NCBI GenBank assembly: GCA_964538665.1
Contig: CAZIEB010000009.1
Coordinates: forward strand, 1-26,711
Direction: 5' to 3'
Source of the DNA: JAPUDQ01 sp964538665
Lineage (GTDB): Bacteria > Patescibacteriota > Saccharimonadia > Saccharimonadales > Saccharimonadaceae
DNA length: 26,711 nucleotides
Part shown: positions 1 through 8,182 of the stretch, one piece after another
Layout of the letters: each line of letters begins with the position of its first letter
Position numbering within the stretch: the first letter of the stretch is position 1
The notes under the pieces: generated by a model
Seen by the model: the letters and a program-made list of their open reading frames with translations, nothing else
What the model was told of the DNA's origin: nothing
The model's database searches: none
Made by a program: the position numbers and the translations under genes

Positions 1-35
1 CGATTACGCAATCAGGTACCCGCGGTTAATAAATG

Positions 36-1097
36 TTATTTGCCAAAAATATTTGCCGCATCAATGGTTTGTGCGACCCGTGCTTGGTAGGTAATATCAT
101 TACCCTCCGACCCAAATTCATCATTCTTCGATTGCACCACGTTCATAGTAGCCGTGTAGCCCTCACCACCCATGACCGGTAGCACGGTAAGCGTTGCTTC
201 ATCGCGTACTTCGCCATTTTCATCAAACTTGTACACTTCTACATACATATTATGCAAGGAAACCTGCGCTTGTTCACCCCTAATGTTGGCAAACGCTTGT
301 TCAACCAGCTCAACGGTTAACCGCTCAGCACCGATTGCGGGGTTGGAGCGAGTCATATCAAAGCTAGAGGCGGTGGTGACATACGTGTTGCCATCATACT
401 CAGATACAGTCGCGTTCAGTTTTTGCTCAGTCGGGCTATAGCTTATGATGCCAAAAGTTCGACTCTTTGTCTTAATGGTTGGATCTTCGGGCATATTCGC
501 AATCGTATAGTTGTCTATCGCGCGCGGTTCGAAACCTGGGTCCCGAAATGATTCTAATAGCGACTTCACTGCATCTTCCATAAACTCAGAAACTTCTGTA
601 TCAAGTGACTCCGGATCAGATACTGACTCGGGAGTTGGATCTGAAGTTTGCTCACTAGTCATCTCAGGCTCTGGAGTAACCTCCCTAGCGGCAGTAGCAC
701 TCTCAGCGAGCGCCTGACTAATGTCATTCCACATGGCTTCGGCTTTATCTTCATCATACTCTATCTCGCCATCTTCGGTAATTGCGAAGTATGTATCTCC
801 GTCACGTTCTTCAAACTCAACGTTGGCATTGTTGCCTCGACCATCGATAAATCCAGCGAGACCGTATACCGCGTCGTCGGCTTTGAGTCCACTCAAGCAT
901 ATGGCATCTTCGCCATCAACACATGGTTCAGTTGGCGCAAAATCTAACGAAAATGATACACCCGCTTCGTATTCATTCTTCGGTCCACCAGACAGGCGCG
1001 TAATCATGTTGCGATCATCAAATTGTGCAAGGAACGATATGTCTCCGCTCTCCCAGACATAACGACCGGTGTCAACAAATGTCGTATCGGCGCGTTC
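36..1097 (-). CDS. Unknown acidic protein, 5' end lost in assembly gap
   Basis: I do not recognise this protein. About 353 residues are readable, running from the N gap to a TAA stop at 36-38; the reading frame across the gap is arbitrary, so the start is unknown. The visible part is acidic and has two similar blocks separated by a linker rich in Pro, Glu, Ser, Thr and Asp. Each block contains a Tyr/Phe-Gly step followed by a strand ending in a D-G-(D/N)-T-Y motif (ERDGDTYFAI and EYDGNTYVTT), which suggests an internal duplication. The linker and lack of catalytic motifs fit an extracytoplasmic or surface protein, but no signal peptide can be seen because the N-terminus is missing. It is divergent from prmC. 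Confidence 0.6.
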   Translation of the reverse strand, partial: ERADTTFVDTGRYVWESGDISFLAQFDDRNMITRLSGGPKNEYEAGVSFSLDFAPTEPCVDGEDAICLSGLKADDAVYGLAGFIDGRGNNANVEFEERDGDTYFAITEDGEIEYDEDKAEAMWNDISQALAESATAAREVTPEPEMTSEQTSDPTPESVSDPESLDTEVSEFMEDAVKSLLESFRDPGFEPRAIDNYTIANMPEDPTIKTKSRTFGIISYSPTEQKLNATVSEYDGNTYVTTASSFDMTRSNPAIGAERLTVELVEQAFANIRGEQAQVSLHNMYVEVYKFDENGEVRDEATLTVLPVMGGEGYTATMNVVQSKNDEFGSEGNDITYQARVAQTIDAANIFGK

Positions 1098-1197
1098 NNN
1101 NNNNNNNNNNNNNNNNNNNNNNNNNNNNNNNNNNNNNNNNNNNNNNNNNNNNNNNNNNNNNNNNNNNNNNNNNNNNNNNNNNNNNNNNNNNNNNNNN
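1098..1197. other. Assembly gap (100 N)
   Basis: Exactly 100 N, the usual placeholder for a gap of unknown length. Any reading frame drawn through it is meaningless, including one that would join the minus-strand protein to an ATG at 1223. Confidence 0.98.
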
Positions 1198-1205
1198 CCC
1201 TGTTC

Positions 1206-1214
1206 TGCTACACT
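1206..1214 (+). promoter_or_regulatory. Extended -10 for prmC (leaderless type)
   Basis: TGC followed by TACACT (1209-1214) ends 7 bases before the prmC ATG. A start site 6-7 bases after the -10 would fall at or next to the ATG. The -35 would lie in the N gap and cannot be seen. Confidence 0.5.
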
Positions 1215-1221
1215 GTGAGAC

Positions 1222-2052
1222 ATGACTATTCACGACTGGATATCAACCGCGACTACGCGACTAACAACTGCTGATGTGAGCTCGCCGCATCTCGATGCCG
1301 AGGTGTTGCTGGCGCATGCGCTGGGCCAATCACGTACATGGTTGATTGCACACCAAAACGACAACATTGATGATACGAAAGTGCTTGAAAACGCTTCCAA
1401 ACTGCTTGCAAAACGCTTGGAGCGCGTGCCGGTAGCCTACCTGACAAACCACAAGGAGTTTTATAACCGGAGCTTTTTTGTCGACAAACGCGTGTTGATA
1501 CCGCGCCCGGAATCAGAAACCATCATCGAACTACTACGCCCTATCTTACACGATGTAGCAGCAACTACCTTAAATGTGAGGCTGCTCGACGTCGGCACCG
1601 GCTCTGGGTGCCTCGGTATCACGGCAAAACTTGAATTCCCTTCACTCTCCGTCACGGCCTGCGATGTGAGCAAAGAAGCGCTGGCCGTGGCACGTAAAAA
1701 TGCTTCGTTGCTTCATGCTGATATTACTATTGTCCAATCTGACTTATTTACTGCCTTCTCAAGCATCGAATTTGATATAATCATCGCAAATCTACCCTAT
1801 GTCGACACCGAATGGGATCGATCGCCAGAAACCGACCACGAACCCACGCTGGCGCTCTTCGCCGACGATAAAGGACTTGAGTTGATCAAAAAATGTATGC
1901 AACAGTCACGCCACATACTCTCTGTTGGCGGCTATCTTGTGCTCGAAGCGGACCCCGAACAGCATGAATCAATCGCCGAGTATGCGACTAGGCAAAATTT
2001 GCAATTTATACAATCGAGCGACTACTGCGTCGTACTCACGCGCAGCACGTAG
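1222..2052 (+). CDS. prmC: Peptide chain release factor N5-glutamine methyltransferase PrmC
   Basis: Predicted SAM-dependent enzyme that methylates the Gln of the GGQ motif in RF1/RF2, acting in the cytosol. The protein is 276 residues, a normal length. The N-terminal helical domain (about 1-80) has the family pattern with SPHLDAEVLL and AHALGQSR; IPRPESE is at 93-99; the SAM-binding motif DVGTGSGCLG is at 123-132. The catalytic motif reads NLPY at 190-193 where most members have NPPY, so the first Pro is Leu. The start is set by the family N-terminus and by a -10-like box 7 bases upstream; no good Shine-Dalgarno is present. The stop is 2 bases from the convergent htrA stop. RF1 (prfA), its frequent neighbour, is not seen but could lie in the gap. 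Confidence 0.93.
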   Translation: MTIHDWISTATTRLTTADVSSPHLDAEVLLAHALGQSRTWLIAHQNDNIDDTKVLENASKLLAKRLERVPVAYLTNHKEFYNRSFFVDKRVLIPRPESETIIELLRPILHDVAATTLNVRLLDVGTGSGCLGITAKLEFPSLSVTACDVSKEALAVARKNASLLHADITIVQSDLFTAFSSIEFDIIIANLPYVDTEWDRSPETDHEPTLALFADDKGLELIKKCMQQSRHILSVGGYLVLEADPEQHESIAEYATRQNLQFIQSSDYCVVLTRST

Positions 2053-2054
2053 CG

Positions 2055-3170
2055 CTACAGATCAAGAGTGCCGAGCGTCACGTCGGTCGTCTGCTCATTG
2101 CCATCGCGTAGAAACTTCAACGAAACAGTATCACCAGGGGCAAACTGTGACAGCTGGCTGACGAGTGACACTGTAGGACCGAGTTCAACTCCATCAATTT
2201 TGGTGATGATGTCCTCGGAGCGCAAACCGGCACGGCTGGCTGGGCTGTCCTCCGCAACGGCAGGTCCATCTTGACTCCCGATGATATATGCGCCACGAGT
2301 CTGCTCGAGTTCATAAAATTTTGCGACTTCTTTGTTGAGCATGATATAGCGAACACCGAGGTAGGCGCGCTCAATTTTGCCGTTTTCGACAACGCCACGG
2401 ATGAGGCCACGTGCTTCGTTGATTGGAATCGCAAATCCGATACCTTCGGCTCCTTGCGTGACAGCAGTGTTGATACCAATAACTTCACCGAGAATATTGA
2501 CGAGCGGGCCGCCAGAGTTGCCAGGGTTAATCGCTGCATCGGTCTGAATCAAATTTGACAGCTGCTCCGAAGAGCCCATATCGCCCGCCACAATAGAGCG
2601 ATCTATCCCCGAGATAATACCAGAGGTCACTGTCGTCTGAAATTCACCGAGCGCGTTGCCAATCGCCACGACGCGGCTCCCGACGACGAGTGTCGACGAA
2701 TCACCAAGCTTGGCAGGCGTCAGATTGTCGACGTCTGGAATTTTGAGAAACGCAATATCATTGAGCGGGTCGCGACCGACAACTTCAACTTCCTCGTATG
2801 TCGTGCCGTCATTTGCGACGACAGAAACGCTAGTGGCACTTTCGGGGATCACGTGTTTGTTGGTGAGCACATAGCCGTCTTTACTGACAATAATACCGGT
2901 GCCCGCACCTTGTTGTTGGATAGGTCCAAACCATGACGATTGTCGTGTCTGCTGCACGACAATTGAGACCACACTCGGCGATACTTTCTCGGCAATATCT
3001 GCGACAACTTCCCCCTCGGCAATAACTCGTGCCTGACTCTGCGAAACATCTCCACTGCCGTCACGCAGTGTCGCGTCGTACAGCCATGCTCCCCCAAACC
3101 CCGCAACAGCCGCAACAACGACGAGCACAAGCGGTTTGAGACGTGAAAAACTTGCTAATCGAACGTTCAT
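2055..3170 (-). CDS. htrA: HtrA/DegP-type trypsin-like serine protease with PDZ domain
   Basis: Predicted membrane-anchored protease/chaperone for misfolded envelope proteins. It is 371 residues from the ATG at 3170, which is preceded by AGGAGG 4 bases upstream; a longer reading frame to 3341 has no such site. Residues 13-31 form a membrane segment near the N-terminus, with the rest outside. The catalytic triad is visible: His106 in LTNKHVI, Asp138 in NDIAFLKI and Ser219 in NPGNSGGPL. One PDZ domain follows at about 268-368, with AGLRSEDIITKIDG as its core. Architecture and length match the single-PDZ HtrA of Gram-positive bacteria. The Shine-Dalgarno lies in the 10-base gap after the upstream membrane-protein gene, so the two are probably co-transcribed. 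Confidence 0.93.
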   Translation of the reverse strand: MNVRLASFSRLKPLVLVVVAAVAGFGGAWLYDATLRDGSGDVSQSQARVIAEGEVVADIAEKVSPSVVSIVVQQTRQSSWFGPIQQQGAGTGIIVSKDGYVLTNKHVIPESATSVSVVANDGTTYEEVEVVGRDPLNDIAFLKIPDVDNLTPAKLGDSSTLVVGSRVVAIGNALGEFQTTVTSGIISGIDRSIVAGDMGSSEQLSNLIQTDAAINPGNSGGPLVNILGEVIGINTAVTQGAEGIGFAIPINEARGLIRGVVENGKIERAYLGVRYIMLNKEVAKFYELEQTRGAYIIGSQDGPAVAEDSPASRAGLRSEDIITKIDGVELGPTVSLVSQLSQFAPGDTVSLKFLRDGNEQTTDVTLGTLDL

Positions 3171-3180
3171 ATACCCTCCT

Positions 3181-3954
3181 CTATGATGTGTAGTTAAATA
3201 TCCCTGATAACTCTCGTAGTAGCAATATCGCGAGCACCGCGCCCGCAAATAACATCGGTGCACGAAGCTGCGACGACAACTTGTGACCATGCGCTGCGGC
3301 ATCGATGAAGCGAATAGCAACGAATCCGGCGAGACCGGCAATAATTGCGATCTGCGGTAGCATCAAGTTTTCAACGATGCCGTAGGCGACCACCCAGTGA
3401 TAGCCCAGCCAGCCAAGTTCGGCCAGAAAGAACCCCCATGCCGCCGACAAAAGCGTCACATGTGTATCTTCATAGGCAGTCAGCACATGACGCGCCGACA
3501 CGAACCCAATCAAGAAACAGATTGCCACAACAATTGCCGAGTCAAAGACGTGCGCCCCACTGAATAGCGCCGCAAGCGCAAAAAATTGCGCCAGACCGGC
3601 TTGCAAGACCACATACCGACGACTTGAGCGCGGCTTGATGACAAGAAGCCAAGCGACAAAAAGTACCGCGAGTAGTATCTGCGCAATCAATGCGCCACTT
3701 GCCTGCCATATGAGCGTCACGACGCTAAAGCCAACGAGCACGTCGACCATATTGGTCTGAAGATTTGCCCACCAAAACCGCGGCCTCACCGCAAAGACGC
3801 GCCATTTGCTAAGAAGCACCAGTAGATAGGCCAATATCGGCGGCTGAAACGCGACAGTCATCACCAAAATTGCGAGCGCAAGCGCAATATTGAGAGTGAC
3901 ATAGATTATGTCACTCACCTGCGAGCGTCGCGCGACTGATTTGATCAACTCCAT
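3181..3954 (-). CDS. Polytopic membrane protein, unknown function
   Basis: I do not recognise the family. The 257-residue protein has about eight or nine hydrophobic segments with short loops, including stretches near 16-36, 40-50, 70-87, 88-106, 114-133, 138-155, 167-190, 197-214 and 233-250. Loops carry a KWRVFAVRPRFWWANL stretch that looks cytoplasmic and conserved in style. No catalytic or transport motif is evident. It sits 10 bases upstream of htrA and downstream of an LCP ligase gene, which suggests an envelope role, but this is only context. The ATG at 3954 has no Shine-Dalgarno; a TATAAT box lies 8 bases upstream. Confidence 0.8.
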   Translation of the reverse strand: MELIKSVARRSQVSDIIYVTLNIALALAILVMTVAFQPPILAYLLVLLSKWRVFAVRPRFWWANLQTNMVDVLVGFSVVTLIWQASGALIAQILLAVLFVAWLLVIKPRSSRRYVVLQAGLAQFFALAALFSGAHVFDSAIVVAICFLIGFVSARHVLTAYEDTHVTLLSAAWGFFLAELGWLGYHWVVAYGIVENLMLPQIAIIAGLAGFVAIRFIDAAAHGHKLSSQLRAPMLFAGAVLAILLLRELSGIFNYTS

Positions 3955-3962
3955 TACAGTAA

Positions 3963-3971
3963 ATTATACCA
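3963..3971 (-). promoter_or_regulatory. Extended -10 for the 3181-3954 membrane gene
   Basis: On the minus strand TGG-TATAAT (hexamer 3963-3968) ends 8 bases before the ATG at 3954. No convincing -35 at 17 bases; TTGATG is found only at a 15-base spacing. The distance predicts a leaderless or nearly leaderless mRNA. Confidence 0.55.
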
Positions 3972-4018
3972 CGATTACCGCCACATCAACAGTGATGGAT
4001 GCGGCCGCTGGGTGAAGA

Positions 4019-5665
4019 TTATTGACCGACGATGATGACAAAATCAGCCGTCGAGAAAACCCCGTCCGGCAGCGTTGAGCCACTACTTGGTTCGCCAAGT
4101 ACCTCGGCAAGCTTTTTGCCCGTCGTAGGCTTATCTCCGCCCGTCATATCAAACCACTGGATAGCGCCGTAGCTACTACTCGTCGGCGCATCGCCGATAC
4201 TCGTCGCTGTGATGCCTTTTGTCTGCAATTCCGCTTCTTTTCGGCTGGCAACGCCCGATCGATCAGTGCCATTGAGCACTTCTATGGTTGCATCCTCGGT
4301 ATTCTCGACGGTCCCGCTAAACTGTGCACGGATAAATCGCTGGATATCGGAGAAGTCATCGATGCCCGCTACTGGACGGACCACACTCTGACCGTCAATA
4401 TTTCCTGTCGTCACAAGCGGCTTGTCCTCGTCGACGAGATTGATTGACCGGATACTGGACTGATTGATCGCAGTCGCAAGGTCGACAAGTGTACGAATCT
4501 CGCCTGTCTCAAAATTTGTTTGGACATTTTTGCCGACACTGTCGATAAGTCCTGTCACCGCAACAGGATTTGCCAGCGTACCGGCACTGACGGCTTTGTC
4601 CTTGATAGCAAGAATAATCTTCTGCTGATATTGTTCGCGGTCAAAATTCCCACCGCTCAAGCCATATCCGCCAGCTGCATTACGGGCCCGCGCCAGTGCC
4701 AGTGCATGCTCGCCATCAAGCGTCGCGGGGCCATTTTCGTATTCGACCAGATGGCCATTTGGCGGACATTTCTGGACTCGTTCGGCCTGCGTGGCGCCAC
4801 ATTGCCAATCAAAGTTTGGATCAAACACCCCGCGCGGATCATCGCTATCGATAGTAACTGTGATACCGCCGACCGCATCAACAGCGTCTTTGAGCGCGGT
4901 ATAGTTCACTTTGGCATAGTACTGAATATCGAGGCCAAATGTATCGCCAACAACTCGCTTAAGCGCCGTGGCGCCGGCTTGCTCCGAAGCGCCTTCTTTT
5001 GCACACGAATACAGTGCATTTATCTTGCCGCTATACCCCGAGAGACAAGCTTGGCCATAATCAATCCAGAGATCACGCGGAATAGAAAACATCACGGCAT
5101 TTTTCTGGTTTTGGTCGACGCTTAGTACGATGAGAGAATCCGTCAGTTCTGCTCCGGCGTCTTCATGGGCAACACTGTCCTCGCTCGTGCCAAACAACAG
5201 TATATTGCTGCGCCCAAATGAGTCCTGCTTGAGTGGTTTGGATGTAAAAATGTCAAACAAATTGCCGTTGAATACACTACTGCCGGCTAGCAATGCCTTG
5301 ATACCGACATAGCCGATACCTAGCGCCGCAATAATGAGCAGTGCTATCAACAATCGCTTGAGTATTTTTTTGTTGAGACGACGACGCGGTTTTTTGACTG
5401 GTTCTTCATCAATTGCTCGAAGTGAGTCGTCAATATCTTTGACGATATGGCTGCTGCCAGCAGTGGCGCCTGCAACGCCCATGGTCGAAGAGCGCTCTCG
5501 TTGGTCAATGACGTGCGAGGCTTCTGGATCACTCTGCTGATTCAGGTACTGTGGCGGTATTGGTGGCGGCAACGAATCATCTTCCTGCGACCGTGGGGCG
5601 GCAGGTTGTGACCCTTGACGGCGGCGCAGGGTAAATCCATCAATACTACTGTGTGGCTGATTCAT
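4019..5665 (-). CDS. LytR-CpsA-Psr (LCP) family cell-wall glycopolymer ligase
   Basis: LCP enzymes transfer lipid-linked glycopolymers (teichoic acids, arabinogalactan, capsule) onto peptidoglycan outside the membrane. This 548-residue protein has a long cytoplasmic Pro/Gln-rich N-terminus (1-100) ending in a basic stretch, a single membrane span (about 105-127), the LCP catalytic domain (about 150-385) with the NILLFGTSE, TDSLIVLSVD, SIPRDLW and family Arg-rich LARARN motifs, and a C-terminal LytR_C-type domain (about 450-548) containing IEVLNGTDRSGVASR. It has an AAGGA ribosome site 7 bases from the ATG and its own promoter, divergent from signal peptidase I. It implies a Gram-positive-like wall carrying an attached polymer. 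Confidence 0.92.
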   Translation of the reverse strand: MNQPHSSIDGFTLRRRQGSQPAAPRSQEDDSLPPPIPPQYLNQQSDPEASHVIDQRERSSTMGVAGATAGSSHIVKDIDDSLRAIDEEPVKKPRRRLNKKILKRLLIALLIIAALGIGYVGIKALLAGSSVFNGNLFDIFTSKPLKQDSFGRSNILLFGTSEDSVAHEDAGAELTDSLIVLSVDQNQKNAVMFSIPRDLWIDYGQACLSGYSGKINALYSCAKEGASEQAGATALKRVVGDTFGLDIQYYAKVNYTALKDAVDAVGGITVTIDSDDPRGVFDPNFDWQCGATQAERVQKCPPNGHLVEYENGPATLDGEHALALARARNAAGGYGLSGGNFDREQYQQKIILAIKDKAVSAGTLANPVAVTGLIDSVGKNVQTNFETGEIRTLVDLATAINQSSIRSINLVDEDKPLVTTGNIDGQSVVRPVAGIDDFSDIQRFIRAQFSGTVENTEDATIEVLNGTDRSGVASRKEAELQTKGITATSIGDAPTSSSYGAIQWFDMTGGDKPTTGKKLAEVLGEPSSGSTLPDGVFSTADFVIIVGQ

Positions 5666-5679
5666 ATAATTTTCCTTCT

Positions 5680-5708
5680 AGTATACCTGCAAAGACGGGT
5701 GAGGTAAA
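5680..5708 (-). promoter_or_regulatory. Promoter of the LCP gene
   Basis: Minus strand: -35 TTTACC (5703-5708), 17-base spacer, -10 TATACT (5680-5685). The predicted start gives a leader of only about 8-10 bases, just containing the AAGGA site. Confidence 0.6.
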
Positions 5709-5734
5709 CGCTAGCATCAATAACCATAAACCTG

Positions 5735-5740
5735 TATCCT
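5735..5740 (+). promoter_or_regulatory. Candidate -10 for lepB
   Basis: TATCCT ends 9 bases before the lepB ATG; no Shine-Dalgarno in between. Weak hexamer, no clear -35, but the spacing repeats that seen at many genes here. Confidence 0.3.
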
Positions 5741-5749
5741 ATTAGCAGC

Positions 5750-6343
5750 ATGTTAACCATACAACGGCGCCAAACGGCCAAAGATATATTCGGTGTAATT
5801 ACGTTCATTGTGGCGGTAATTGTTGGCGCATGGCTGATAAATGCCCTGGTGTTTCGAAGTTTTAGTGTCACGGGACCAAGCATGGAGACCACGATGTTTA
5901 CTGGCGACCGTCTCATAGTCAATCGCCTCCCCGTCACCTACGATGCTTTGCAGGGCAACCCATACGTACCCGAGCGGAGTCACGTCGTGGTGTTTCGCAA
6001 CCCGATGTTTGACACCATGCGCTCCGACGAATTTGTCGTCAAGCGTGTCATCGGCCTACCCGGCGACCGGGTGGTTGTCACTGGAGGCCAAGTCACAGTA
6101 TTCAATGAACAAAACCCCGACGGCTTCAATCCGTACGCCAATGTCGATGTCTACGAATCCACTGTCACCGGACAAGTCGACGAAGAGGTCAAAGCTGGCA
6201 TGATATTTGTCATCGGCGACAATCGCGGCGGCCAACAATCGCTTGACTCGAGAAACGGCCTCGGGCAAATACCCCTCGATAACGTCGTCGGGCCTGTCGC
6301 ACTTCGCATCTACCCGTTTAGCAAGATATCAGCAAACTTCTAG
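5750..6343 (+). CDS. lepB: Signal peptidase I
   Basis: Membrane-bound serine/lysine peptidase that removes Sec signal peptides. The 197-residue protein has one N-terminal membrane span (about 13-34), as in the short Gram-positive type. Box B is SVTGPSMETTM with the nucleophile Ser44; box D contains the general base Lys98 in FVVKRVIGLPGD; box E is GDNR followed by S-x-D-S-R. All catalytic boxes are present in order and the length is normal. It is divergent from the LCP gene over an 84-base shared region and convergent with parB, 27 bases from the parB stop. Confidence 0.95.
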   Translation: MLTIQRRQTAKDIFGVITFIVAVIVGAWLINALVFRSFSVTGPSMETTMFTGDRLIVNRLPVTYDALQGNPYVPERSHVVVFRNPMFDTMRSDEFVVKRVIGLPGDRVVVTGGQVTVFNEQNPDGFNPYANVDVYESTVTGQVDEEVKAGMIFVIGDNRGGQQSLDSRNGLGQIPLDNVVGPVALRIYPFSKISANF

Positions 6344-6370
6344 TCGCACTAGAGAGCACCGTATCGATGT

Positions 6371-7243
6371 TTACCCCAGAAACGACGCAAGTCGCTCGAG
6401 ATCTTTGTCGTCTTTGTAGCTGATAATTATCTGGCCACCATGTGCGGTCGTCTTGTGTTTGACCGGCATCTTGATGCGGCTGCTTATCGCACGTGTAAGC
6501 TCTGTATCTTCCTGTGTGTGCTTGACCGCAGCCGACGTCTTATCGTCTTTGCCTTTTTTGTAGCCGACCACGAATTGTTCGGCCTTACGTACGCTCCACC
6601 CATGCAAAATTATCATCTTGAGTAGCTTGGTCTGGGCCTCTGGTGTGTCGAGCGCGAGTATCTGACGCGCGTGCCCTTCACTGATATCGCCAGTAACCAG
6701 TGCTTTCTTGGCTTGTTCGGGCAAACGCAGTAGTCGCATCGTATTTGTAATAGTACTTACGGCCTTACCGCCGGCACGCTGAGCGATTTCTTCGTGTGTC
6801 AGGTTGAACTGCGTATTGAGCTTGAGGTATGCCGTCGCAGTCTCAAGTGGGTTGAGATCCTCGCGTTGCAAGTTTTCTATCAGCGCGATTTCAAGCTTGT
6901 GTTGACTCGAAAGCGTCCGTACAAGTGCCGGAATTTTTGGCAATTTTGCGAGTTGAGCTGCTCGCCAGCGACGTTCACCAGCAACTACTTGGTATTTTTC
7001 GCCTTTTGTCACAACGACAATTGGCTGAATCATTCCGTGCTCGCTCAGCGACGTTGCGAGCTCAGCCAGCGACGCATCATCAAACTCCCGACGAGGCTGG
7101 TCAGGGTTTCGAACTATTTTATCAACTGAAATATAGCGAAGCTCAGATATCTCACCATCACGATCAGCGGTCGGGTCAAATGTCTCGTCGAGCACATCTG
7201 TCGGAATCAACGAATCAAAGCCGCGGCCTAGCCCTTTTTTCAT
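6371..7243 (-). CDS. parB: Chromosome partitioning protein ParB
   Basis: Site-specific DNA-binding CTPase clamp that loads on parS and works with ParA in chromosome segregation. The 290-residue protein begins with the classic KKGLGRGFDSLIP. The ParB/sulfiredoxin-like N-domain has N-P-D-Q-P-R-R at 46-52, the CTP-binding GERRWR at 89-94 and ENLQRED at 123-129. A helix-turn-helix DNA-binding region follows (about 135-200, with THEEIAQRAG and VSTITNTMRLL). The C-terminal dimerisation domain is at about 230-290. The ATG overlaps the parA stop as ATGA, so translation is probably coupled. The cognate parS is not evident in the window apart from a degenerate, wrongly spaced site in the parA promoter. 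Confidence 0.95.
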   Translation of the reverse strand: MKKGLGRGFDSLIPTDVLDETFDPTADRDGEISELRYISVDKIVRNPDQPRREFDDASLAELATSLSEHGMIQPIVVVTKGEKYQVVAGERRWRAAQLAKLPKIPALVRTLSSQHKLEIALIENLQREDLNPLETATAYLKLNTQFNLTHEEIAQRAGGKAVSTITNTMRLLRLPEQAKKALVTGDISEGHARQILALDTPEAQTKLLKMIILHGWSVRKAEQFVVGYKKGKDDKTSAAVKHTQEDTELTRAISSRIKMPVKHKTTAHGGQIIISYKDDKDLERLASFLG

Positions 7244-8019
7244 GTCTGCCTCTTTTCGTCGATACGCTGGGCAACCTCTTTTGCGAGCGCCTTATACGCT
7301 CGAGCACCTTTGCTCCATCCGTCATAATCGCCAACTGGCACGCCGTGGCTTGGCGCTTCGGCAATTCTTACATTTCGTGGGATAACTGTCTCAAATACTT
7401 TGCCAGGAAAATGCGTCTTGATTTCTTCGTGCACCTGCTTGCTTAGCGTCGTTCGACTGTCCATCATCGTCACCAATACGCCGATAAGCTCAAGAGTTGG
7501 GTTGAGGCCGCGCCGCACGAGCTGCATCGTATCGAGCAACTGGCCGAGGCCTTCCATCGCATAGAACTCTGCCTGTACCGGCAGCATCACATAGTGAGCC
7601 GCGATTAGAGAATTGACCGTCAGCAAACTAAGGCTCGGGGGGCTATCGATGATGACATAATCATAGCTATCGATGTGACCGTTGAGCGCGAGCTTGAGAC
7701 GAACAAAGCGTCGTTCAGCCTTGGCGAGCTCGACCTCGGCATTGGCTAGCTGCGGTGTGGCGGGTGCAATATCAAAATCTTTGTACGCCGTCGGCAGGAC
7801 GACCTGGTGGAGTTCGGTGTTTTGCTGGATGACATCAAGGATTGTCTTTTCAAGTGTTGATTTGTCAAAGCCTAGCCCGCTCGTCGCATTGCCCTGAGGG
7901 TCAAAATCTACCAGCAGGACACGTTTGCCCATGCGGTTGAGGCAGTATGCAATATTGATGCTGGTGGTCGTTTTGCCCACCCCACCTTTTTGGTTGGTGA
8001 CAGCAATAATTACAGCCAT
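7240..8019 (-). CDS. parA: Chromosome partitioning ATPase ParA (Soj-like)
   Basis: Deviant Walker ATPase that forms a DNA-bound gradient moved by ParB. The 259-residue protein lacks the N-terminal HTH domain of plasmid type Ia ParA, so it is the short chromosomal form. The deviant Walker A motif KGGVGKTT is at 11-18, the A' motif contains DFDPQGNAT near 39-47 and Walker B is VIIDSPPS. It overlaps parB by 4 bases in a parAB operon. The upstream region holds TATAAT and a perfect 12-base palindrome abutting it, so the operon may be autoregulated. Confidence 0.96.
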   Translation of the reverse strand: MAVIIAVTNQKGGVGKTTTSINIAYCLNRMGKRVLLVDFDPQGNATSGLGFDKSTLEKTILDVIQQNTELHQVVLPTAYKDFDIAPATPQLANAEVELAKAERRFVRLKLALNGHIDSYDYVIIDSPPSLSLLTVNSLIAAHYVMLPVQAEFYAMEGLGQLLDTMQLVRRGLNPTLELIGVLVTMMDSRTTLSKQVHEEIKTHFPGKVFETVIPRNVRIAEAPSHGVPVGDYDGWSKGARAYKALAKEVAQRIDEKRQT

Positions 8020-8045
8020 GTTTATTTAACCCTCATATGACCTCA

Positions 8046-8063
8046 ATTATATCACGCGCGTGA
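8046..8063 (-). promoter_or_regulatory. parA promoter -10 with abutting 12-bp palindrome
   Basis: Minus-strand TGA-TATAAT (hexamer 8046-8051) is directly preceded by the perfect palindrome TCACGCGCGTGA (8052-8063), which sits in the -10/-35 spacer and would occlude RNA polymerase if bound. The plus strand continues as GTGAAACA (8060-8067), an exact half of the well-known Bacillus parS; the other half is degenerate and separated by 4 extra bases. Confidence 0.5.
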
Positions 8064-8065
8064 AA

Positions 8066-8090
8066 CAAAAAAACCGGATTTACTCCGGTT
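8066..8090 (-). terminator. Rho-independent terminator upstream of parA
   Basis: Minus strand: 7-bp stem AACCGGA/TCCGGTT with a 5-base loop (8072-8090), followed by a run of seven T. It would stop transcripts arriving from rplU before the parA promoter. Confidence 0.7.
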
Positions 8091-8161
8091 ATTGATTGGG
8101 AAGGGTTGGCCCTTACCTTTGTGCATCATGAGCGCTATGCGCGAGCTTTAGGGGGGGCGTT

Positions 8162-8182
8162 TTTTCGAATTCAGTTCGAAAA
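8162..8182. repeat. 8-bp inverted repeat downstream of rplU
   Basis: TTTTCGAA and TTCGAAAA separated by 5 bases. On the minus strand it follows the rplU terminator directly and may help to pause or end transcription; no function can be shown. Confidence 0.4.

Noticed and set aside
36..1223. One continuous minus-strand frame through the N gap, starting at an ATG at 1223
   Set aside because: The gap is a 100-N placeholder, so frame and length across it carry no information, and the stretch next to 1223 is the prmC promoter region.
1199..1225. End of an upstream plus-strand gene overlapping prmC as ATGA
   Set aside because: Only eight codons are visible after the gap (PVLLHCET) and they match no expected neighbour such as RF1; the same bases make a good -10 box for prmC.
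3171..3341. N-terminal extension of the HtrA protein
   Set aside because: It overlaps the membrane-protein gene, is rich in Cys and Arg, and the ATG at 3170 has an ideal AGGAGG site followed by a membrane anchor.
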